Shown: positions 24,567-36,715, counted from the first letter of the stretch. The stretch: DNA of 64,000 nt from Siphonodentalium dalli (GCA_032622095.1 CP136061.1:24304991-24368990), one strand, 5' to 3'. Notes: generated by a model from the letters alone, not told the origin. Numbers and translations are program-made.

Positions 24567-25925
24567 GTGAGTACACATGTACATGGACTTTCAGTTCCAA
24601 ACTTGGAAAGTAATATTTCTTCACTAAATGGATTCCCCCATCAATTGTGAAAGTATACATTGGAACTGTCAGTTATTCGTATGGGTGGGTGTAAAATATA
24701 AGAAGACGACATACAGACGAACAGATAATACAAAATGTAATGCAAGGGTTCGTTTTAGCTGGTGAGAACTTTCATGTTTCATGTTCATTGCCGTTTCTTG
24801 AACTTATAATCTGAACATTTCCTAGGGAACTTCTCGCCAAGAGTATATAGCAAAGACATTGAATGCAATGTATATATATGGTACTCCGCACTTCACTCTT
24901 TTACCCGTCTTACTCAGCAATGTTTGCATTGTTGGATCGGTGATTAAAAAACCCAACCCTCATGCATGTCGACACATGCTACATGGTGTAATTGCTTTAT
25001 GTAATACAACTATCTATGCTCAAACACTCATCACTGGTGCTTGTATACTATACAAGGTTTCATCGGGATGATATGTCATACATGGACTAGAGATTTAATT
25101 TTACTATAATTTCTTCCTTTCATGCTAATTTATTATCATAGATATCATACATGTATGTCCGCTAGTTACACGTACCGATTGTCTCATTTTTTATTATACG
25201 GGCCGAAGGAGTATTACAAGACTCAAATCAGAATAATGCTTTTTATAGGTAACCAATAAGTGGTAAATAGGTGTGCAGATACCTGATTCCTCGTTCACTT
25301 GTCATACAATTAGGGCGGAGAGCAGTGGCCCGGGCGGTTTTACAAAATTAGAAAAAGAATTTCGAATGTACGCACCAAATGAAATCATCAGAGAAGGAAA
25401 AGAGACAAAGCCAAATAAGATTTTCATCAGTTGCAAGTTGCTAACCCGTGCCATACTAAACGCATGAACACAAACTGTTCGGCCTTTCCTCGCAAATCAG
25501 AATAATGGGGTTTTTTTAGGGATCAATCACACACATACCACGAGACTCCGTGTGCTGACAACGCGATCTGCTCACAGTACTTTGAAAAGCTGACGAAACT
25601 CCTATCAGATGTTCGTCTCACGATGTGTCCATTATATTTCATTTCTACGATGACCTGGCATTCCCAACATCACGTGATAAATCGTCTCAAAATATTGAGT
25701 GAATTCCTAGCGTAATTAATGTTTGCGAGAAACGTGGTATTTAGAAATAAAAAATAAAAGATGCGAAATAATAATAATAAATAACATAAAAACAAAAAGA
25801 TGCGAAAGAATAATCAGTCATGAATATCGTTGACTGATAAAAACTCGAAGATGATGTCTCCTACATCGCGATGAGTAAAATGAATTATGGTTATATGGCT
25901 TGTATTCAGTTTTCCAACAATAGTT
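24567..25925. other. Lectin intron 1, proximal part
   Basis: Intronic if the four-exon model is right. No further exon-like stretch with splice sites was found. Small ORFs at 24859-25071 and 25273-25467 show nothing recognisable. Confidence 0.45.
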
Positions 25926-25929
25926 GAAT

Positions 25930-26130
25930 TTGACAATGCGTCAGGGGGGGGGGGGGGTCGAAAAAAAATTCCAGGCACGTATGATCATTTTAATTTTTTC
26001 CGGCCTCGGAACACCCACCCTCCCAATTTCTTCCGTTTCCGGCATTTTTTCCAGGCAATTTTGGACACCCACCCTTTTTTTCCGTTTCAGGAATTTTTTT
26101 CCGGTCAGTTTTGGACACCCACCCCCTAAA
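25930..26130. repeat. Dispersed repeat E with poly-G and tandem units, copy 1
   Basis: A run of 14 G is followed by AAAATTCCAGGCACGTATGA and then about three units with TTTTGGACACCCACCC. The same elements occur inverted at 43385-43495 (a run of 13 C beside AAATTTCC, CACCCACCCACCCCATCATA). Noncoding. Confidence 0.7.
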
Positions 26131-27065
26131 TAGTTTATTTGCGCGAGATTTTAATAGAACAGTGGATAATGAAGCTAACGATACTATTTGAATTTATCAT
26201 ATAAGTGTCATTAAGTGTCTATGTGTCTATGTCAACACAATAAAATTTCTAGGGATATGCAGAAAGCCAAAGTTTTTATTAACATTCATTTTCATAATAT
26301 ATAGTCACATGATCTAGTCACCTAATCACATTTGAGTATTCTACAGACTACATGGTACAACACATTTCAGATTATTTGATATTTTGATATTTGCTATGTG
26401 ATATATTGCTTGAACCAAATTGTTTATCAAAACATGTGGAAATACAACTGTTCATCCCAGTTCATCCCAGTTTGAAGAATAATGCTAATACCAAACATAA
26501 CCATGATATACCCGCATGACTCTTCTTGTGGCATCTCAGAAACCCGAACTGAGGAAACATGTTATAGCGTGTAATGGCAGGCTGGTAGCCACTGCCTGAA
26601 GTAATAGGCTTCGTAATAATTGGGAAAAACATATGTATGGATAGCCCAATCTCACTTCTTTTTTGCTCACGATATCAGTGACGATAAAATCTGTGTTACT
26701 GTGATTAACATTACAAGCTGATCCACATTAACTTGGAAAACAATTTGAAATTGTTCTAGCTGGTCCGGCTGGCCTTCAATTTATATGTTAAGATTTTATG
26801 TTTTACGTTGTCAAAAGTCTATTTTATTCCATTATTTATTATATCTTTATTTCCATGTCACATATGGTCAAGTGTGCTTTCATTTTATTGCTTATTTTCA
26901 GCTGAGTTCTGCATAGTTATTCTTATTTTGTTGTATCAGTAGATAGAATCCTGATTAAATTTTATTTTTCCAATAGCGCAGTTTCTTGTTCTATCAAGTT
27001 GAATTTGGTTTATTGTTGGCCATTGTGCAACTGATCCAACTTATGATAACCTCTATGTATAGTAC
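26131..27065. other. No gene recognised
   Basis: AT-rich intronic sequence, with a tiny duplication CAGTTCATCCCAGTTCATCC near 26458. Nothing else seen. Confidence 0.5.
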
Positions 27066-27500
27066 TAGCAGGTGGACCCGACTTCGGCCGGGCTGTTTCC
27101 CCTCTGCTTTTCGGCGAATTGCGCGATTTGACCTTGAATTGTCCATTTTTAAGGTCACGAATTGACCCGTCCAAAACACTGCCCGGACAAAAGTACCCGA
27201 CAAAAGAACCCGTCGAAATCCATCCGGTTTTACCCGATTTGACCTCGAATTGAACATTTTGAAGGTCAAGGTCAGGTCGGGGTCACGATTTGACCCGTCC
27301 AAACACTCCTTGGAAAAAATTACCCCTAAGTATCAAATTTCGTCAAAATCCGTCTGGCAGTTTTCCAACACCAACACCAACACCCCAAAAATGGTGGAAA
27401 TCGGCCCTGCGAATACCGGGAAATCGGCCCAGCGGATACCGAGATACCCTATGTATCAAATTTCGTCCGTAACAATCGGCCAGTTTTACCCGATTTGATT
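27066..27500 (+). repeat. Dispersed element with 130-bp core, copy with head
   Basis: The head CTAGCAGGTGGACCCGACTT leads into GGCCGGGCTGTTT. Core units with GACCTTGAATTGTCC, TTGACCCGTCCAAAACACT and ATCAAATTTCGTCAAAATCC follow. It is the head-bearing orientation of the family seen inverted at 56850-57557 and 16931-17245. Such heads and RAATTTCGTCAAAATCSG words are widespread in animal retroposon tails; I do not assign a clade. Confidence 0.75.
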
Positions 27501-27999
27501 TCCACTCAAGTATATAAACGCGCCTCATATACACACGCTCATTAATTATCAAGCTTCAACGTAAAGATGAATTAGCATTGTGTGGTAAATTTTAACTAAT
27601 TATGACTAATTATTTTCTCGCCGTCAAAGTTGAACAATGTCGATGTTGTTGACATTGACGGCTTGGGGGCCACCGATAGATTCGTACATGGAAGCCATTT
27701 CAGCTAAATGGATTCTTGGATGAAATTCCAGACCATAAATATGATAATAATTTAGCGAACTTTTACCCGCGGGGTAACTGTAAACGACTTGAGCCTATGC
27801 GTGGTGTGAATATACACAAAATAAATCTATCGACAATAGACCTAAGAATATCAGCTATAACAAAATTGATATCTCAGAAATTGTAAATGATATATTTTGG
27901 GATAGATACACGATTCTTAATAGCCTGCAAATTGACAATATAAATTGTAAATGTTATACTTTTGAGATAAATACACGATGCGTAATTGCCTGAAAATTG
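27501..27999. other. No gene recognised
   Basis: AT-rich, with two similar TTGTAAATGNTATANTTTNG stretches near 27882 and 27945 that suggest a small local duplication. Confidence 0.4.
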
Positions 28000-28195
28000 C
28001 TTACGTTCGTCGACGTATGGATATAATGAGATCTGGATATATTAGTTTTGAAGGTCAAGGTCGCGTCGCACGAGTAAATTAATATGCCTATGTCAGTCCC
28101 CGGCCGAAAGTACCCCCACATACCAAGTTTCATCGAAATCGGGTCGGCCGTTTTCGAGTTCATCGCGATCACACACACACACACATACTTGTAAT
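28000..28195 (+). repeat. Retroposon-tail-like fragment ending in CA repeats
   Basis: ACCAAGTTTCATCGAAATCG followed by GGTCGGCCGTTTTCGAGTTC and a (CA)n run. This is related in style to the tails at 42540-42600 and 43200-43270. No ORF. Confidence 0.6.
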
Positions 28196-28379
28196 GTGTT
28201 ACAAATGGGGTATTTTGCATTAAACCAGCCAATCGGTATCTGGCCTTTCTAATGTACCAGGGTGAACGAAATTAATTGTAACAGGAACATATGACGGGGG
28301 CATCACACTGAACAAGAAATAAACGTTCTATCACCTTTAAATGGATTTGAGGTTTTTATCCTCACAAGTGGGTTCATTT

Positions 28380-28605
28380 CAAAACACATGTGTATGACAA
28401 ATGGTAACAGCCATGTGTGACAACCGAGGACAGGATACACAATACAAAAATTGTGCGAAATGGGCACATCTTCGGCATTGAGAATGTGTTAATTTTAACA
28501 TCCGACAAAATGTGACAAATGGGCACATCGTATGCATTGATAGAAATGTGTTAATTATACACACCGGACAAAGTGTGATCAATGGGCACATCTCTGATAC
28601 TGAGT
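28380..28605. repeat. Degenerate tandem repeat of about 65-70 bp, three units
   Basis: Each unit carries AAATGGGCACATC, TGCATTGA-like and ATGTGTTAATT words, with CCGACAAA-type joins. Noncoding. Confidence 0.7.
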
Positions 28606-29810
28606 TCCAATTGTTCCGGATCGCAACTGTGTTTTTTTTAATTCCTAGCTGATTTTCATTATATAATAAAAGCTCTATATGTGAAGGTTTTAACTTCCGA
28701 ATCGCGACGCACCGATTTCGTGGTATCAAAATGATATGATGCAGGTTCAAATCTGATGAGAAATTGGTTAAACACGGAATTTCATTTTAAATATTCGATA
28801 TGTATTTTCATCGTGTTCGAGTCAGCAGAGGCTTATATACACGCATAAATTATTTTTGAATATGAATGGTAACTTAATATCAATCACCAGCCCGGAGGTT
28901 TCATTTATTCCGGACATATATACCACAGCAATTTTTCAAATGCTTTTGTATTTGCACGGAAGAGAAAATTTATTTTTACCAATTATAGGAATAGACTAAC
29001 AATGAACGCTCTTTATTGTTCCAACGTGACTCGGAAATCAGAAACCAAAATACATGCATATCATACATACGTCGATCTGATATCAGGACTTGTTGTGTTC
29101 TTCCATCTTCAGTGTTCCGAGAAATTTTACTCCAAAAATGGTAACCGGCTTGATGCAGCGTTTCCAAATTGGCGAACGTGAATCCATGATTTACAGTGCG
29201 CATGCGCAACCCCGCGCATCCCGGTTGTCACACACCTACGCTACGCGTGCGCACTTGTAATCCTAGTGTTGATTTTTAACAACATAAGATACATTAAATG
29301 ACAAGTTTACTAATATTACTATTTGACAATTACACACAAATTCATTTTCATACTGCGAAATAATAAAACAGAAACATGCAATATCACCTGTAACATAGTC
29401 CGTATTTTTGTTCCCACAAAGGGTGTGAAACGCCAGATTTTCATCAACTATTATGATAAAATGTTGTAAATGCTGATTACATTGTTTATAGTTATTGTTT
29501 GATAAATATTTATGGTTATTTGTGTTGTAACATCGGTCCCGTGTGGGTTCAATAAACTTATCAAATCTTGGTTAATTAATGCAAATTTGATATCTGAGCT
29601 CCATATTCAATAACAATTGCTTCGTTAAAAAAACTGACAAAGTGACGGAGATATTATAGAAGGTGGATGTTATTTTTTCACGAAAGACAGGTGCATTGCA
29701 GGATCGGCGAAAAGTGATCATAGCGTCGTCTTTGTGGATACTGGTAATTAGATTCATTGATCTTTATTTTAGTCAGATCGGACCGAATGTGTTAAAGCCA
29801 TTACCCCACC
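28606..29810. other. No gene recognised; upstream of the GPCR
   Basis: No ORF with recognisable content. The last few hundred bases would include the GPCR promoter region. Confidence 0.45.
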
Positions 29811-29815
29811 CTTGG

Positions 29816-29823
29816 TATATAAG
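29816..29823 (+). promoter_or_regulatory. Candidate TATA box of the GPCR gene
   Basis: TATATAAG lies 150 bp before the GPCR start codon with no intervening splice site needed. Position and sequence fit a core promoter, but a single TATA-like word in AT-rich DNA is weak evidence. Confidence 0.4.
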
Positions 29824-29973
29824 TAGAAATGGCACTTATGGCCACACAGTGTTCTGTCGTGGGCTCTAGGTTTAAAAAGCCGTCTCATCTTGCCAGTCTC
29901 CGTGAAATACATCGACAAAGAAGCTTTGGTGAAAGTAATAACATTTATATAGGCTTATTGTATCTAGGAGAAA

Positions 29974-32255
29974 ATGGCGAACAATAACACTGATTTTATT
30001 GAGCCGGAGTCGTCGAATTTGAAAATATTTATTACTGCGACTGGATTGGTTGATATTTGTTTTAATTCCTTTGTTCTTCTAATCATGTATACTGACAAGA
30101 CATTACGACGAGATTTCTATGCGATGCAGGTGTTATGTCTGAGTGTTATAGATTTCATGATGGGGATATCTTTTGTGTTCATTGCCGCAGCGACGTCATT
30201 CGATTCCGTAAGAAGTAAAACTACGTGTTTTGGGAGCCTGTTTTTATTCATCACAACCATGACTGCGTCGAACACACAACTTCTTCTCATCTGCTTATTC
30301 CGCGTTATGGCGCTGAAATTCCCCTTCATGTACCGACGACTACGTAGAGCATCATCGACAACAAATTCGGTCACAGTGTGCATTGTCTTCGCATTCTCAG
30401 CAATTACCTTCGGGATTCCGTCCATTTTCTGGATTGGCGATGGAGATAAAATGATCCAAAAGTGTGTCGTCTACACTGCGTATGAAAACGTGGACAGTAT
30501 AATGACCTTGGCGTCAATAACACTTCTCGGAGTCTACTTTTGCATTTTGTCCTCTTTCATTTATCTAATAAAACTTCTAAGGACCAGAACGCGCATCCAC
30601 GTTTCACGACAGCCACGTATTAATATTGTTGACAATATGGTACTGCAAGATGCCAGATCGCCAGATATGTCTTTCGGTGCAGAACCAGAACGTGTGATTG
30701 GCTCCAACAAGAATTCCGCCAAGTCTGAGAACAATCGAGACGGAAAATTGGATAAAAGTTTACAAACGAGTGAAAAGCGAGAAGTATTAACATTAACTGC
30801 CTTTGATGAGGACGAATTTGATACAATTCCCGTGAACACAAATATCCTGCGATGTCCAAATAGCATGGAACTTATAAAAATAAAATCCTCAGCAGCCAGG
30901 ACAACGAATACTCGTATAGGCGTTCCTTCTCGTGGACCGCATGACAACGACAACGACGAGAGACCAAGCACTAGTGGTTATAGCGTCAATTCTACAGCGT
31001 CCGTTTTACATGCATCAGGTTCTACATCTAATGGTTATAGCGTCAATTCAACAGCGTCCGTTTTACATGCATCAGGTTCTACATCTAATGGTTATAGCGT
31101 CAATTCTACAGCGTCCGTTTTACATGCATCAGGGTCTACATCTAATGGTTATAGCGTCAATTCTACAGCGTCCGCTTTACATGCATCAGGTTCTACATCT
31201 AGTGGTTATAGCGTCAATTCTACAGCGTCCGCTTTACATGCATCAGGTTCTACATCTAGTGGTTATAGCGTCAATTCTACAGCGTCCGTTTTACGTGCAT
31301 CAGGTTCTACATCTAGTGGTTATAGCGTCAATTCTACAGCGTCCGCTTTACGTGTATCAGGTTCTACATCTAGTGGTTATAGCGTCAATTCTACAGCGTC
31401 CGCTTTACATGCATCAGGTTCTACATCTAGTGGTTATAGCGTCAATTCTACAGCGTCCGCTTTACATGCATCAGGTTCTACATCTAGTGGTTATAGCGTC
31501 AATTCTACAGCGTCCGCTTTACGTGCATCAGGTTCTACATCTAGTGGTTATAGCGTCAATTCTACAGCGTCCGTTTTACGTGCATCAGGTTCTACATCTA
31601 GTGGTTATAGCGTCAATTCGACAGCGTCCGCTTTACATGCACCAGGTTCTACATCTAGTGGTTATAGCGTCAATTCTACAGCGTCCGCTTTACATGCATC
31701 AGGTTCTACATCTATAGTGGTTATAGCGTCAATTCTACAGCGTCCGTTTTACATGCATCAGGTTCTACATCTAATTGTGAACGACCAGAACGAGACGGAA
31801 TCGGTGTTAAATGTCCTGATGACGATCATGATCTGAGATCCATTAAAAGTCAGAAGCTAAGTTCGGTTCCGTTCATTGAAATAACACGGGCATCAATTGA
31901 AAATGCAAACATCGCCTTAAAGGAGGGGCACAAAGTTCGCGAGAACCGTATCGAAACAGAACAGCGCGCGCATATCGGTGCAACAACACAGGACGAACTA
32001 CCGGCTTACAAAAAAATGGTTAAGTCTACACGTACACTGACATGTATTGTGATCATACTTTCTCTGTTGGTAGTTCCGACGATGACTATTTACTTAATGG
32101 AAGGTTTATTCCAATCCATCAGATTACCACAGACAGTTAGAGGCACATTGTCTTGCATAAGTGGTCTTAATGGCGCGATCAATCCATTCGTTTATTTCTT
32201 CCTGATGAAACCTTTCAAGGAGGCATTGCAGAGGAGATGTCATTATTTTAGATAA
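29974..32255 (+). CDS. Class A (rhodopsin-like) orphan GPCR with repeat-filled loop and frameshift
   Basis: A single coding exon. With the 2-bp insertion near 31713-31716 ignored, it reads 759 residues. TM1 is about 16-38 (N31), TM2 49-73 (D60 in LSVIDFM), TM3 86-109 with C85, TM4 132-154, and TM5 174-199. ECL2 carries C164. TM6 (about 684-706) keeps P701, and TM7 ends in NPFVY (736-740) before a short tail with KPFKEAL. The DRY motif is replaced by LFRV and there is no CWxP, so the receptor is divergent. The third intracellular loop is about 480 residues and contains fourteen 19-residue repeats (334-599). As sequenced, translation stops at 31836 after 620 residues, losing TM6 and TM7. The start follows a TATA-like box. 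The ligand is unknown. The gene sits in lectin intron 1 on the same strand. Confidence 0.85.
30973..31772 (+). repeat. Coding 57-bp minisatellite, 14 units, in GPCR loop 3
   Basis: Each unit encodes GYSVNSTASALHASGSTSS with few variants (V/A, H/R, N/S). The units are nearly identical in DNA, which points to recent expansion or homogenisation. The repeat is rich in serine and threonine, hence potentially phosphorylated (inference). The last unit has TCTATAGTGG where the others have TCTAGTGG, a TA duplication that shifts the frame. The other forward frame is also open across the array, but that is a shadow. Confidence 0.95.
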
Positions 32256-32306
32256 TCGTGTGATCTATATCTCCTAAGTTATCACCCAATCCGCATATCA
32301 TCAGAT

Positions 32307-32794
32307 ACAAGAAAACCAATGTCAGAAATGGTAACGCGCTCAAAATAATATGTTACATACCCATGATTGTAATTATAGAATATAAAATATATTGGTTTCG
32401 CGAATGACCAACTCAGAATTCTGTTAAAATAACAATAACAACCAGCACCTAATTAACGAACCGGCGGCCGACTCGGCCGTCTCCGACAACTACCCACAGG
32501 GAGCTGCAGAACGAAAACTGTCTATAAAGTTGAAATATAAGACTTACAAATTATCTTTTTAATTTCTTTTATTTGTAATTGGCATAGCTTATAACAAACC
32601 AAAAATCAATATTATTGACATTATGTTAACGACAATAAACGAAATTGAAATTCCCAACTACACCTTTTATCGGACTCGGCCTCCGGTCGCAGTTCGACTT
32701 TTTAATGGTCCCAAAAATTCCCATTCTATAAATAAAACACCCATGCGCCCAGGCGAAACAGGAATCTCTACATTAGTATACACACGGAGCGCGC
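32307..32794 (-). mobile_element. Repeat D, copy 2 (reverse orientation)
   Basis: It runs from CAAGAAAACCAATG to GTATACACACGGAGCGCGC and matches 12832-13309 and 48312-48785 in reverse. It starts about 50 bp after the GPCR stop codon, so it may overlap the 3' untranslated region. AATAAA-type words inside it could serve as polyadenylation signals, which is speculative. Confidence 0.8.
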
Positions 32795-33257
32795 ATAATA
32801 AACACGTAATGACGGTAATGTTTTACCATATATAGATAGTGGTATTGTCTACAGTATATACGCCCATCGAGCCCCACCATTATGTTATATACAACTTAAT
32901 AATGGACATATTGCGGACACAGTATCGGAGGGTGATAAGCCAAGAATGCCAATATAGAACGTATTTTAACTGAAATAAACGAGATCTCTGAAACAATTTA
33001 CAGCACCACTAACAAACAACTGTGGCCATATATGAGTCAAATTCACCGATTGATTGGTGGTCTCGTTGAGGTTTTGGGTCATTCTTTAAAATAACGTTTT
33101 CGAGAGAGAAAAAAAACGCTCTTTAAAACGCTCTTTAATGTTTTTGTCAGTTCTGAATATCTCCGTTATTTAGTCTTCGGGGGGGGGACCGATCTTTAAA
33201 AGAAACGTTTTTTGTTTTGCCAAATGTTTTTTTTTTCTTTAATTCCTGTCAATATAT
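32795..33257. other. No gene recognised
   Basis: Contains a duplicated AAAACGCTCTTTAA near 33113 and a run of 9 G near 33179. No coding signal. Confidence 0.45.
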
Positions 33258-33385
33258 AATGTTTTATATAACGTAATGACGTATACGGTGATGTTTTATA
33301 TAACGTAATGACGTATACGGTGATGTTTTATATAACGTAATGACGTATACGGTGATGTTTTATATAACGTAATGACGTATACGGT
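33258..33385. repeat. 32-bp tandem repeat, four units
   Basis: Near-perfect copies of TGTTTTATATAACGTAATGA plus CGTATACGGTGA. Noncoding. Confidence 0.9.
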
Positions 33386-34545
33386 ACTATTAAGTATCTA
33401 TACATCTATGGTAACAATGAACGTCATTTCATATTGATATCTCATAATTCTATGCGGATCGGGGTGAAGTGATGAATGAAATAATTACCGGGCATCGTGA
33501 TTATCTCGAGACATCTGACAGGGTTCGCTTGATCCTCACTGAGTACGCGGGATTTACTTGATGTGGACATGCACTTGATGCGATGGGGCTTATTAGCAAC
33601 GATGTCTTTGTAAGTTTATTTGTAGCCACGCTTTATCCTAAACATCACCAATCGAACACTCAAACACAACTTCGAGTTATAGGAAGATTAAAACATACCA
33701 GACTTTATCCATACGATATATTTTTTTTTTAATTCAAACTTATGTCTGTAGCTCATGTGCCCCATCGTCTCAGGTCAACATTTATACATTGATATATATG
33801 CATTGCATGTCGCTATGACAGTAAATCCTGTGTGAATGACGCGAGTGTATCAAATAAATAGATAGTCTGTATATAGTAACGGGCACATCCACCCTGACTT
33901 AGTCTTTATCTTTTTATTAAAAAAAAAATTCTATTTTTTGCTATTATGTCCAATGATCACATATCAACAACGTTGCGATATTCACAGTACTGCCGAATAA
34001 GGAAGAGTCTCAATCGCACTTAAAGGTTTCATGACATAAGTTTTGGGTGGATGTGCCTTCAATCAATACATTAATATTACATATACTACAATATAATTAT
34101 GTACCTGTTAAATGTGCTTTTGTCATTTATTTGTATTTATATTTATGTATCTCAAATGCCATGTATATTGGTTTATCGAGATTAAAGAATTGATATTCCA
34201 CTTTGGTATACGTTGGAAACAAACAATTCCAACAAAATGACCGTGTGAACTTTGTGCATAGTTTCACGATTCTAAAACCATAACTTTGATTCGGAGAGAG
34301 TGAGCAACCTGTGCGATGTGTCCTCAACTTTTCTCACGAATTGGGACAGAAACTGTGGCTATCACATTTAAGACTGTTCAACTGTGATGTGTGTATGTTT
34401 TTTCGATGGAAATATGTTGTAAAAACCTTCTATGTGAAATCTCAATGCTTTATTCTCTCATCCAAGTTAATACATGTATAACATAAGGATATTGAGATAT
34501 AGAAATATATAAACAATAGATATATAGAAATATATGTATGTGTAA
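33386..34545. other. No gene recognised
   Basis: AT-rich, nothing assigned. A 66-residue - strand ORF at 34127-34327 has no recognisable feature. Confidence 0.45.
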
Positions 34546-34549
34546 CACC

Positions 34550-35095
34550 AGTTCTTCTTCTGTTTTTGCGGAATAATAATGCAAACGTGTATTGTAGTGC
34601 AAATAGTTGGACTCTGAATTACTTTTATTAATATTTCATTCGGTCATTTTATCTGTGAGGTCACATAAGTTGTGCTTCTTTTATTAATATTTAATTCGGT
34701 TATTTTATCTGTGAGGTCACACAAGTTGTTCTTATGTTTTTGTGGAATAATAATACAAACGTGCATTGTGGTGCAAATAATTGGACAATCAATTACTTTT
34801 ATTAATATTTAATTCGGTCATTTTATCTGTGAGGTCACATAAGTTGTTCTTCTTTTATTAATATTTAATTCGGTTATTTTATCTGAGAGGTCAGTAATAA
34901 TTACTTTTATTAATATTTAATTCGGTTATTTTATATGAGAGGTCAGTAATAATTACTTTTATTAATATTTAATAACAATTGACACTGAATTACTTTTATT
35001 AATATTTAATTCGGTTATTTTATCTGTGAGGTCACACAATTACTTTTAATAATATTTAATTCGATTATTTTATCTGAGAGGTCAGTAACAATTGT
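34550..35095. repeat. Complex tandem array with a ~50-bp core
   Basis: About eight cores of ATTACTTTTATTAATATTTA plus ATTCGGTTATTTTATCTGTG and AGGTCA occur at uneven spacing. Two longer units also carry GTGGAATAATAATACAAACG. Uneven spacing implies nested duplications and deletions. Confidence 0.85.
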
Positions 35096-35515
35096 TGTTA
35101 TCGCACATATATTACATATGGATTTCAAATTTCGAGATTAGACGTATCGGTCATTTGTCGCGCTACAATCATATTCAGTACTTGTTTCTATTTTCTCATA
35201 CCTGCATATGCGTGGCCAAGATATATAACATTAAGTCATACTTTTCAATTGGCCGCGAATGTTGGATTCACAAGGCTTCGTTGTCACAAAGTTAGTATAC
35301 ATCTTTTACATGGTCGACAAGTTTGCGTGGCTAATTAAAACGATAGATTGATATTAAGCCGTGGGGCATTGTTTGTAAAGACATATTTTACATGGGATAA
35401 CTGGATATATAAGATTTACGTTAGATACCCAGATAATATTCAGATGCATATTTTTTTCTGGACACACAACACGACGTTCTAATATTTTTTTCACATCCTC
35501 TCAGCGCATGGCCGC
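35096..35515. other. No gene recognised
   Basis: AT-rich spacer between two tandem arrays. Confidence 0.4.
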
Positions 35516-35519
35516 TGGT

Positions 35520-36715
35520 TGGATGGTTGACTTTGTATGTATATATTGTTGCTGTTATATTGGTGCTGTTCGTGATACATTAAAAGAGATATAATTCCAT
35601 GACTTTGTATGTATATATTGTTGCTGTTACATTGATGCTGTTCGTGATACATTAAATGAGCTATAATTCCATGACTTTGTGTGTATATATTGTTGATGTT
35701 ATATTGATGCTGTTCGTGATACATTAAAGATATGTAATTCCATGACTTTGTATGTATATATTGTTGCTGTTATATTGATGATGTTCGTGATATATTACAG
35801 AGATATAATTCCATGACTTTGTATGTATATATTGTTGCTGTTATATTGATGCTGTTCGTGATACATTAAAAGAGATATAATTCCATGACTGTATGTATAT
35901 ATTGTTGCTGTTATATTGATGTTGTTCGTGATACATTAAATGAGCTATCATTCCATGACTTTGTATGTATATATTGTTGATGTTATATTGATGATGCTCG
36001 TATGGAATCCTATTAGGGCCACTTCCATGACTTTGTGTGTATATATTGTTGATGTTATATTGATGCTGTTCGTGATACATTAAAGATATGTAATTCCATG
36101 ACTTTGTATGTATATATTGTTGCTGTTATATTGATGCTGTTCGTGATACATTAAAAGAGATATAATTCCATGACTTTGTGTGTATATATTGTTGATGTTA
36201 TATTGATGATGCTCGTATGGAATCCTATTAGGGCCACTTCCTAATGGCGCTTTCGGCGCGCGCCGAAAGCGACAAAAAGTGAGCCATTAGTAACGCGCCG
36301 AAAGCGACAAAATATGCGCCGTTACGGCGCACTATTTTTCGCTTTCGGCGCAATTTGTGTCGCTTTCGGTGCGCGCGCCGAAAGCGACAAAATGTGCGAT
36401 ATTAGCGCATCTTTCGGCGCGTTACTAATGGCGCAAAAGCGCCATTATGCATACTATTAGGTCCACTCCCTAATGGCGCGCGCCGGAAGCGACAAAAAGT
36501 GCGCCATTAGGGTATGTTTCGGCGCGCGCCGAAAGCGACAAAAAGTGCGCCGTAACTGCGCACTTTTTGTCGCTTTCGGCGCACTTTTTGTCGCTTTCGG
36601 CGCGTTACTAATGGCGCACTTTGTGTCGAAAAGCGAATGTGCCATTAGGAAGTGGCCCTAATAGGAGGATTCCATATGTTCGTGATACATTATAAGAGCT
36701 TTAATTCCACACACT
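35520..36715. repeat. ~72-bp tandem array, interrupted by a GC-rich MITE
   Basis: About nine units of TGACTTTGTATGTATATATT plus GTTGCTGTTATATTGATGCT and GTTCGTGATACATTAAA. The element at 36224-36665 lies between the last full unit and a final partial one. The unit near 35997-36030 carries only a terminal piece of that element. ORFs on the - strand (HQYNINNIYTQSHG) come from the repeat. Confidence 0.9.
36224..36665. mobile_element. GC-rich MITE with many internal hairpins
   Basis: Inverted termini CCTATTAGGGCCACTTCCTA and, on the right, TAGGAAGTGGCCCTAATAGG. Similarity extends outward to GGAATCC on both sides. The inside is built of repeated, inverted CGCCGAAAGCGACAAAAAGT and GCGCCATTAG blocks, unlike the AT-rich surroundings. 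No ORF of its own. Superfamily undetermined. Confidence 0.8.

Noticed and set aside
30932-31717. 261-residue ORF overlapping the GPCR
   Set aside because: It is the shifted frame of the 57-bp coding repeat. The GPCR frame has the 7TM evidence.
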